NCBI GenBank assembly: GCA_905373275.1 | Contig: CAJPSI010000041.1 | Span: 1 to 6,631 of the forward strand | Length of the DNA: 6,631 nt | Direction of reading: 5' to 3' | From: Candidatus Saccharibacteria bacterium UBA1103 | Lineage (GTDB): Bacteria > Patescibacteriota > Saccharimonadia > Saccharimonadales > Saccharimonadaceae | Shown here: piece by piece, positions 1 to 4,508 of the stretch | Position numbering within the stretch: the first letter of the stretch is position 1 | Layout: the number at the start of each line of letters is the position of its first letter | The notes under the pieces: model-generated | The model's database searches: none | The model's input: only the letters and a program-made list of their open reading frames with translations | What the model was told of the DNA's origin: nothing | Position numbers and translations under genes: made by a program

Positions 1-1
1 C

Positions 2-268
2 TTCATGGATGATTGCGCTAAGTGGCGAAACGAAGACGGTTATGAATGGAAACATACTTATAATGAGGTTGGCTTGCTGCGGATCTCGGGTGACCCGGCG
101 GTACATCACGGTCGGTTGCAACCGTCCTGTATCATCGTCCACGGTTCGGACGTAGGGGATATTAGCGATAGTCATAAACGATTTGCTAGAGGCTTCGAGG
201 TGCCGATTCTCTTGATTGATGATGACAAGTATAAGAAGAAGGAGGCATATGAACAGGGAGAAGCTTAA
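2..268 (+). CDS. C-terminal part of an unidentified protein, 5' truncated by the window edge
   Basis: The frame is open from base 2 to a TAA at 266-268, giving about 89 residues. The first ATG is at base 5, but no stop lies upstream in the window, no ribosome binding site can be judged, and the peptide starts as if mid-domain, so this is probably the end of a longer gene. The segment PSCIIVHGSDVGD, followed by a helix-like stretch and then EVPILLIDDDKY, suggests a strand-helix-strand unit of an alpha/beta fold, in which a hydrophobic strand ends in a polar loop and a second strand reads 'VPILLID'. The tail is charged (KYKKKEAYEQGEA). I do not recognise the family and assign no function. The last 20 bases overlap the next gene in another frame, which suggests the two are co-transcribed. 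Confidence 0.6.
   Translation, partial: FMDDCAKWRNEDGYEWKHTYNEVGLLRISGDPAVHHGRLQPSCIIVHGSDVGDISDSHKRFARGFEVPILLIDDDKYKKKEAYEQGEA
239..245 (+). promoter_or_regulatory. Shine-Dalgarno sequence that sets the start of the small gene at 249
   Basis: AAGGAGG lies three bases before the ATG at 249, inside the end of the upstream gene. It is the strongest Shine-Dalgarno match I found in the window, although the spacing is shorter than usual. It favours the ATG at 249 over the in-frame TTG/ATG/ATG codons at 216-224, which have no comparable upstream site. Confidence 0.6.
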
Positions 269-560
269 GTCGAGTGATCTGCCGGAGAGACGGACGTTGG
301 GTAACGACACTTCGGCGCCGTCGGGTACGACTGAACAGCTGAGGTCGCCAATACTGGGCTACTATCCGGCCGAAGAGCAGGCTATGCTGAAGAAGGGGAT
401 GGCTCAGCTAACTGACCGACCCGTCGTACATCAGGCACTGCGTCAGGCACTGGCTAGGCGTGACAGTCACTCCGGCAAGGAGCCGGCCGGCGGCAATAAC
501 GACAATGAAATCGGTAACACTATTGCCGAGACCGGCACTAGTGGCGATAACGACAGATAA
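249..560 (+). CDS. small hydrophilic protein of unknown function (103 aa)
   Basis: An ATG at 249, preceded by AAGGAGG, opens a 103-residue frame ending in TAA at 558-560. It overlaps the end of the upstream gene by 20 bases in a different frame, an arrangement typical of translationally coupled gene pairs. The protein has a charged N-terminus (MNREKLKSSDLPERR) and a central segment with helix character (PAEEQAMLKKGMAQL, then VVHQALRQALARR). The low-complexity polar tail is rich in Gly, Asn, Asp, Thr and Ser. There is no signal peptide, membrane segment, cysteine cluster or recognisable motif. It could be a small partner of the upstream protein, but that rests only on position. An in-frame start at 216 would add 11 residues and is less likely. 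The polar, disorder-like tail lowers certainty that it is a real gene. Confidence 0.5.
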   Translation: MNREKLKSSDLPERRTLGNDTSAPSGTTEQLRSPILGYYPAEEQAMLKKGMAQLTDRPVVHQALRQALARRDSHSGKEPAGGNNDNEIGNTIAETGTSGDNDR

Positions 561-603
561 GGTTGAGCTAGCCATCACCTTGCTAATCTGGCCGATGCAA
601 CAC

Positions 604-637
604 TTTGCGCCAAAGTTTGCGCCATGTTTGCGCCAAA
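604..637. repeat. three phased direct repeats of TTTGCGCCA
   Basis: Exact copies of TTTGCGCCA sit at 604-612, 616-624 and 627-635, with start-to-start distances of 12 and 11 bases, about one DNA helical turn. The first and third copies continue to TTTGCGCCAAA, a small palindrome with arms TTTG/CAAA around CGC; the middle copy ends CATG and breaks the symmetry. The array lies in the 231-base gap between a rightward gene and the leftward fmt, so it is not an obvious promoter site for either. It resembles iterons or a cooperative protein-binding array in form only. Confidence 0.75.
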
Positions 638-740
638 ACACCGGTCGTTTGGTCGGATACGATCAAGTTTATCGAGGCGATCGGTCACCGGGTAGAGATT
701 ATTGACTTGTAGCTACCATGTGCTGACAAGTGATGCGTCG

Positions 741-753
741 CCGGCTTCGCCGG
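741..753. terminator. GC-rich hairpin in the convergent gap, possible terminator
   Basis: CCGGC (741-745) and GCCGG (749-753) form a perfect 5-bp stem with a TTC triloop. It lies downstream of the rightward small gene and of the leftward fmt, where a bidirectional terminator is expected. Neither strand carries a run of T after the stem, so it is not a classical intrinsic terminator. Confidence 0.35.
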
Positions 754-756
754 TAG

Positions 757-789
757 AGCTCTAATGGTTTAGTTTGACTAACTAGAGCT
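757..789. terminator. AGCTCTA/TAGAGCT hairpin just past fmt, possible terminator
   Basis: AGCTCTA (757-763) is the exact reverse complement of TAGAGCT (783-789). Inside the 19-base loop, GTTTAG (767-772) and CTAAC (778-782) can extend pairing with one bulge. The 5' arm is also part of the perfect palindrome TAGAGCTCTA (754-763). The structure ends two bases before the fmt stop codon, where a leftward transcript would terminate. There is no T-tract, so the terminator role is inferred from position. Confidence 0.4.
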
Positions 790-791
790 AA

Positions 792-1685
792 CTAAGGCCG
801 GTGCTGTCCGTTTAAGAAGTCGGTAACCGATATGCGCCGACCCGACTTGGGTGAGATCAGCTCAATCACTTGCAGAGCGGAGTTGCCTTGACAGGGGACG
901 ATGTCCTGCCAACTATCTCCCTGGAACCGGTCGAGAGGCTTGAGCTTGGTAACGATCACGTCAACACCGGCTAGATCAAGATGGCATTTTGGCCAGCCGT
1001 CAAAGGCTCGCAGGCGATCATAGCACTCACGGGCAGTCATAGTGTGAGGGTCGAGTCGCCCCATCTCGGGGGTGATCATGTGGCAATAAATGGCGAGATT
1101 ATCGTCTTGGGATACTCCGGTTAGCTTGCCCTGAGCGATCTGATCCAGCTTATCTACCATTAGCTCGGCGCCACGCTTAGCGAAGCGATCGTATAGCTGA
1201 CGGGCGGTCTCATCGGGAGCGATAGTGGCGGGCTCTTGATAAAAAATATCGCCGGCATCCATCTCAGCACTGAGCTTCATCAGGCTAAGCCCGGTTAATT
1301 TATCGCCGTGCATGATGGCTGTCTCAATCGGTGATGGACCGCGGTAGACGGGGAGCATTGAGGGGTGGAAGTTGATGATACCATGAGGAAAAAGGTCAAT
1401 GATCTGCCCAGGGATGATCTTGCCGTAGGCGACCAACGCCCCGATATCAGGCTGGAGCTTGGCTAGCCGGTCGGTAATCTGACTGAGCTTAGTCGGCTGC
1501 AGACAAGTGATATCATGCTCGTGAGCCAGCCGAGCTACCTCGGGTGAACACATTTTGTGTCCACGCCCTCGAGCAGTATCCGGCTTGGTGACTACTGCCG
1601 CCACTTCATACTTAGGGCTGGCGATTAGAGCCTGGAGGGTAGGGGTGCTGATCTTATCTGTGCCAAAGAAAATTACTCGGATCAT
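792..1685 (-). CDS. fmt: methionyl-tRNA formyltransferase (297 aa)
   Basis: Fmt transfers a formyl group from 10-formyltetrahydrofolate to Met on initiator tRNA in the cytoplasm, marking it for translation initiation. The N-terminal formyltransferase domain (about 1-190) starts IRVIFFGTDKIS, typical of the family. It carries the active-site segment INFHPSMLPVYRG (104-116), with Asn105, His107 and, later, Asp143 in MDAGD. These match the Asn/His/Asp catalytic trio known at 106/108/144 in the E. coli enzyme. The C-terminal domain (about 200-297) includes a version of the family's initiator-tRNA-binding region (RAFDGWP, TDFLNG). The length is slightly under the usual 310-315 residues. The start ATG shares one base with the def stop (TGATG), and there is no Shine-Dalgarno sequence, so translation probably depends on coupling to def. 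The stop is TAG. Other folate-dependent formyltransferases (PurN, ArnA) are less likely, given the C-terminal domain and the def neighbour. Confidence 0.95.
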   Translation of the reverse strand: MIRVIFFGTDKISTPTLQALIASPKYEVAAVVTKPDTARGRGHKMCSPEVARLAHEHDITCLQPTKLSQITDRLAKLQPDIGALVAYGKIIPGQIIDLFPHGIINFHPSMLPVYRGPSPIETAIMHGDKLTGLSLMKLSAEMDAGDIFYQEPATIAPDETARQLYDRFAKRGAELMVDKLDQIAQGKLTGVSQDDNLAIYCHMITPEMGRLDPHTMTARECYDRLRAFDGWPKCHLDLAGVDVIVTKLKPLDRFQGDSWQDIVPCQGNSALQVIELISPKSGRRISVTDFLNGQHRP

Positions 1686-2296
1686 CAGCGGAGTGCTCGA
1701 TTATCTTCATCATCGGCAATGATACCGGAGTTAATTACCTTGCTATAAGGGCAAGCCACCAAGTCGCCTGACTTAGTGAGGACCGAGAAGGCGTCTTGGT
1801 TGTGGGAGATATGGTCAACGAAACAGATGCCGTTGGTGTGATCGACCTCGTGCTGTAAGACTCGTGATAGGAAGGGATCGGTCGATTTGATCTTGATCTG
1901 ATTGCCATTAATATCAATGGCTCGACCACGTATCTTGCTATAGCGAGGTACCTTGCCGTAGACATCTTTAACTGACAGGCAGCCTTCGTAATCGGTGATG
2001 ATCTCGCCTTCATACTTAGTGATCTCAGGATTGATCAGCACCTGGAAGTTTTTATTCTCTTTATTGTCGAAGTCGGCTCGGATGATAACGATCCGGACCG
2101 GCTTGTCTATCTGGATGGCAGCCAGGGCGACGGCGACCTCGTTGGGGCGATGAGCTTCCCAGTCCAGAGTGGCGGCGATCATGTCGCTGATAATCTGACG
2201 AGTATCGGCATCAATTTGGGTGATGCGTCGGGAGCGCTGGCGCAAGTGGTCGTTTGGCAGGGTGATGATATTTTTGTGGGTAAAGCTGGAACTCAT
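1685..2296 (-). CDS. def: peptide deformylase (203 aa)
   Basis: Def is a metal-dependent hydrolase that removes the N-formyl group from new proteins, reversing the mark made by Fmt. Motif 2 is EGCLS (104-108), with metal ligand Cys106. Motif 3 is HEVDH (149-153), with ligands His149 and His153 and catalytic Glu150. Motif 1 is AVALAAIQ (55-62): Gln62 is kept, but the glycines of the usual GxGLAAPQ are both alanine and the proline is Ile. The protein is longer than the usual 165-190 residues because of a C-terminal extension (about 172-203). The ATG at 2296 is supported by an extended -10 box only six bases upstream, which puts the mRNA start at or near the A of the ATG. No Shine-Dalgarno sequence is present or would fit. 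The stop is TGA, which argues for the standard genetic code, and it overlaps the fmt start by one base. The identity is secure; normal activity is inferred from the retained catalytic residues. Confidence 0.93.
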   Translation of the reverse strand: MSSSFTHKNIITLPNDHLRQRSRRITQIDADTRQIISDMIAATLDWEAHRPNEVAVALAAIQIDKPVRIVIIRADFDNKENKNFQVLINPEITKYEGEIITDYEGCLSVKDVYGKVPRYSKIRGRAIDINGNQIKIKSTDPFLSRVLQHEVDHTNGICFVDHISHNQDAFSVLTKSGDLVACPYSKVINSGIIADDEDNRALR

Positions 2297-2302
2297 AGAG
2301 GT

Positions 2303-2311
2303 ATTATATCA
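2303..2311 (-). promoter_or_regulatory. extended -10 promoter of def-fmt, predicting a leaderless mRNA
   Basis: On the minus strand this reads TGATATAAT, a perfect -10 box with the TGn extension. No good -35 box lies 16-18 bases upstream, as is common for extended -10 promoters. Six bases (ACCTCT) separate the box from the def ATG, so the standard -10 to start distance places transcription start on the A of the ATG at 2296. Confidence 0.7.
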
Positions 2312-2326
2312 GATGATGAATTGATA

Positions 2327-2348
2327 CCCGGCTGATTTGTCGTCCGGG
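2327..2348. terminator. weak hairpin between priA and def
   Basis: CCCGG (2327-2331) pairs with CCGGG (2344-2348) around a 12-base loop, and the flanks can add one more pair across a bulge. It lies just after the priA stop codon and before the def promoter, so it could attenuate priA read-through. It has no T-tract, and the stem is short. Confidence 0.2.
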
Positions 2349-2365
2349 GTGACGATGGTGCGGTG

Positions 2366-4333
2366 CTAGAGTAGACTGATCGGGTCCAGTTTGACCTGCC
2401 ACTTACCGCCGCTAGACTTGATCTGCTTAGCAATCTCAACCAGGATGTGTCGTTTACCGGATCTGATCACGATTTGCCAGCGATAACCACTGCGAGTCCG
2501 CTCGTGCCAGGCGGGCGACGGTCCGAGCAGCTTGGCACCGGACGGTAGGTGCTGACGTAATTTACTTGCTAAGCGGCTGATGGCTGTGGTGGCGCCACGC
2601 TCGGTCTTGTAGCTGCAAGTAATCTGTAGCAGGTAGCTGAAAGGCGGGAAGTGACCCTGCTGACGCTGAGCCAGCTCCTCTTTATAAAACTTAGCGTAGT
2701 CTTGGTCGGCGCCATAGCGAACAGCCGGCGCTTGGGGCTGATAGGTCTGAATGATGGCGGTGGTGGCTTGGTTGCCCCTACCCACTCGTCCACAAGCCTG
2801 GGCGATCAGCTGAAAAGTCCGTTCGCCGGCGCTAAAGTCGGGCAGGCTGAGTCCGGCATCGGCCTGGACTATGCCGACCACGGCAAGGTGAGGTAGATCA
2901 AGCCCCTTAGCAATGGTCTGAGTCCCGATGATGATATCAGTTGTGCCGGCTCTGAGCTCGTGGTAAACATCCTGGACGGCTTCACCTCTTAACGTGTCGC
3001 CGTCAAAACGCCGTAGCTTGGCGGCCAGGAAAAGTCGCCTCACCTCCTCTTCAATCCGCTTAGTACCGATGCCCTTATAGGTAATACCGGGCTGATGACA
3101 GTCGGGACAGGTCAGGGGCGGTCGCTGATGGTGTCCACAGATGTGACAGATTAGCTGATACTTGTCGTGATGTAGGGTAAGCGGAGTGAAACAATTCGGA
3201 CAGAGAGCGGTCCAGCCGCAATTCTGACAAAGAGCGAGTCCGGCCGTGCCTCGCCGATTATGAAAGAGGAGGATCTGGCGGTGCCGGCTGAGCGCTTGGC
3301 GCATTGCCGTGAGGAGTGGAGTGGTGAAGAGGTTGCTCTCGGAGCGAAAATTATCCGGCTTGGTCAGATCAACTATCTTGGTGGTAGGGCGGATGGCATC
3401 CGGCTTAGCTAACTGATCCATGGTGACGATGGGGCGATGTAGATGCTCCGCCAGATAGTAGTCGCTGACGGATGGGGTAGCGGAACCGAGGACCAGTCGA
3501 CATTTAGCCAGTTGAGCCAGCTTGGAGGCGACCGTGACGGTGCTGTAGCGAGGTGATTGGTCTTGATGGTAGGATGGCTCGTGACACTCGTCGATAATGA
3601 CCAGCCCCAGCTCAGCCACGGGCATGAAGAGGGCTGAGCGAGGGCCGATAATTACTAGGGGCTTGGTGCTGAACAAAATATTTCGCCAAGCCAGGTTGCG
3701 CTGACTGGCAGTCATGGCGGAGTGGGTAACTACTACTTGTTCGGGGAAGCGCTGCTGAAACTCGCCGACTAATTGGGCGGTCAGTGAGATCTCGGGAACG
3801 AGCATGATGACCGACCGACCGCTGTTCAGCGCATCGCCAGCCAGCTCTTTATACACCTCGGTCTTGCCACTGCCGGTGATACCATGGAGCAGGATAGCGC
3901 CGGACTGCTCAGCTCGAATCTGAGCCAAGGCAGAGCGCTGACAGGTATTGAGTAAATAATGTGTACAGTCATCGCTAGATGGCCGGGGTGGCTTGATCGC
4001 CGGAGGAAGTGTCTTGGCCCGGGGCGCAGTGGTGACCTTGGCGGGTAAAATGCTTTGCCAACAGTCGCCCGAGCTGGTGGCGTAATAATCAACCATCCAG
4101 TGGTGTAGCTGGACCAGCCGGCTCGGTAGGGGGTGCTCTATTGCGACCCGGCTGATATCCTTGCAGGCAAAGTCGGGCTTAGTGGCGCATCCAACGACCA
4201 CGCCGAGTGAAGTCCGCTGACCCACCGGCACATCAACTAAAGTGCCGGTATCCAGGCGATCCGGGTGCTGATAGGTGAGTACATCACGGTACTTGCCCAC
4301 GTTGCCAACCATAGAGACGTCATAGTAATTCAT
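2366..4333 (-). CDS. priA: primosomal protein N', replication-restart helicase PriA (655 aa)
   Basis: PriA is a superfamily 2 DNA helicase that recognises stalled forks and D-loops and starts reloading of the replicative helicase. The N-terminal ~100 residues fit the DNA-binding domain. Helicase motifs follow in order: Walker A GITGSGKT (151-158), DExH box DECH (248-251) followed by SYHQD, GSATPS (283-288), and HNRRG (358-362). Four CxxC pairs (369/372, 378/381, 396/399, 409/412) form the two-zinc module that is diagnostic of PriA. Then come GTQTIAKGLDLP (470-481) and the motif VI segment QACGRVGRG (512-520), with arginine finger candidates Arg516 and Arg519. The C-terminal domain (about 540-655) includes the PPFSYLLQI segment. 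At 655 residues it is shorter than E. coli PriA (732). Departures from the E. coli motifs are Cys250 for the second Glu of DEEH and Cys514 in place of Ala in motif VI. The start at 4333 is supported by the TATAAT box eight bases upstream. The stop is TAG, and def follows after 69 bases with its own promoter. Confidence 0.96.
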   Translation of the reverse strand: MNYYDVSMVGNVGKYRDVLTYQHPDRLDTGTLVDVPVGQRTSLGVVVGCATKPDFACKDISRVAIEHPLPSRLVQLHHWMVDYYATSSGDCWQSILPAKVTTAPRAKTLPPAIKPPRPSSDDCTHYLLNTCQRSALAQIRAEQSGAILLHGITGSGKTEVYKELAGDALNSGRSVIMLVPEISLTAQLVGEFQQRFPEQVVVTHSAMTASQRNLAWRNILFSTKPLVIIGPRSALFMPVAELGLVIIDECHEPSYHQDQSPRYSTVTVASKLAQLAKCRLVLGSATPSVSDYYLAEHLHRPIVTMDQLAKPDAIRPTTKIVDLTKPDNFRSESNLFTTPLLTAMRQALSRHRQILLFHNRRGTAGLALCQNCGWTALCPNCFTPLTLHHDKYQLICHICGHHQRPPLTCPDCHQPGITYKGIGTKRIEEEVRRLFLAAKLRRFDGDTLRGEAVQDVYHELRAGTTDIIIGTQTIAKGLDLPHLAVVGIVQADAGLSLPDFSAGERTFQLIAQACGRVGRGNQATTAIIQTYQPQAPAVRYGADQDYAKFYKEELAQRQQGHFPPFSYLLQITCSYKTERGATTAISRLASKLRQHLPSGAKLLGPSPAWHERTRSGYRWQIVIRSGKRHILVEIAKQIKSSGGKWQVKLDPISLL

Positions 4334-4335
4334 CG

Positions 4336-4356
4336 CTAGTCATTATATATGACTAG
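4336..4356. promoter_or_regulatory. operator-like perfect inverted repeat over the priA -10 box
   Basis: CTAGTCAT (4336-4343) and ATGACTAG (4349-4356) are exact reverse complements around the 5-base centre TATAT. The whole priA -10 box (4342-4347) lies within it, and the left arm covers the predicted transcription start zone. Perfect 8-bp arms so placed fit a dimeric repressor site that would block RNA polymerase. The regulator is unknown, and part of the symmetry could come from the AT-rich -10 sequence. Confidence 0.5.
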
Positions 4357-4370
4357 GAGTCTGATGTATC
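4342..4370 (-). promoter_or_regulatory. priA promoter, predicting a leaderless or near-leaderless mRNA
   Basis: On the minus strand a perfect TATAAT (4342-4347) lies eight bases before the priA ATG. A weak -35 candidate, GATACA (4365-4370), is 17 bases further upstream and matches TTGACA at three of six positions. The predicted start is at 4333-4335, leaving a leader of zero to two bases. No Shine-Dalgarno sequence could fit in such an mRNA. Confidence 0.65.
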
Positions 4371-4409
4371 TTTTCCGTCTACGATGGTTGTGGGGCGGGT
4401 GGAACGGTC

Positions 4410-4424
4410 TTGTCCACATGACAA
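4410..4424. promoter_or_regulatory. DnaA-box-like site within a 5-5-5 inverted repeat
   Basis: TTGTC (4410-4414) and GACAA (4420-4424) are exact reverse complements around CACAT. The left nine bases, TTGTCCACA, differ from the E. coli DnaA box TTATCCACA at one base and equal the form preferred in actinobacteria. It lies between the divergent priA and large-gene promoters, 13 bases upstream of the rightward -35 box. A single box does not make an origin, so it could be a DnaA-regulated site, another repressor site, or chance. Confidence 0.35.
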
Positions 4425-4436
4425 CAGCGGTGCGTA

Positions 4437-4466
4437 TTGACACGACCGGTTAGCCGGTGCTAAGCT
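4437..4466 (+). promoter_or_regulatory. promoter of the large rightward gene
   Basis: A perfect -35 box TTGACA (4437-4442) is followed after 18 bases by TAAGCT (4461-4466). This is a weak -10 box (three of six bases) but carries the TGn extension (TGC, 4458-4460). Between them ACCGG (4445-4449) and CCGGT (4454-4458) form a 5-bp inverted repeat around TTAG, which could be an operator in the spacer. The predicted start, near 4473, gives a leader of about 35 bases with a Shine-Dalgarno sequence, unlike def and priA. Confidence 0.5.
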
Positions 4467-4495
4467 TAAGCCAGATGAATGTAATCAGATAAAAA

Positions 4496-4499
4496 GAGG
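4496..4499 (+). promoter_or_regulatory. Shine-Dalgarno sequence of the large rightward gene
   Basis: GAGG within AAAAAGAGGA lies nine bases before the ATG at 4509, and supports that start as the true one. The leadered, Shine-Dalgarno arrangement contrasts with the predicted leaderless def and priA. Confidence 0.6.
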
Positions 4500-4508
4500 A
4501 CAATAGCA

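Noticed and set aside
408..705. Open frames at 408-641 (minus) and 460-705 (plus, GTG start) across the TTTGCGCCA array
   Set aside because: Neither has a ribosome binding site or plausible protein character, both overlap the better supported small gene, and the repeat gives only a short odd FAPKFAP or NFGAK string.
1685..1687. Possible recoding of TGA as an amino acid, as in Gracilibacteria and Absconditabacteria
   Set aside because: TGA ends def exactly at the fmt start, and the identified proteins need no read-through, so the standard code fits.
2150..4092. Open frames inside def and priA on either strand (for example 2150-2335, 2569-2793, 2651-2896, 3826-4092)
   Set aside because: All lie within confidently identified genes and show low-complexity or Arg/Pro/Ser-rich compositions typical of out-of-frame translation.
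4334..4508. Replication origin in the divergent gap
   Set aside because: Only one DnaA-like box, no AT-rich unwinding stretch, and no dnaA or dnaN nearby.
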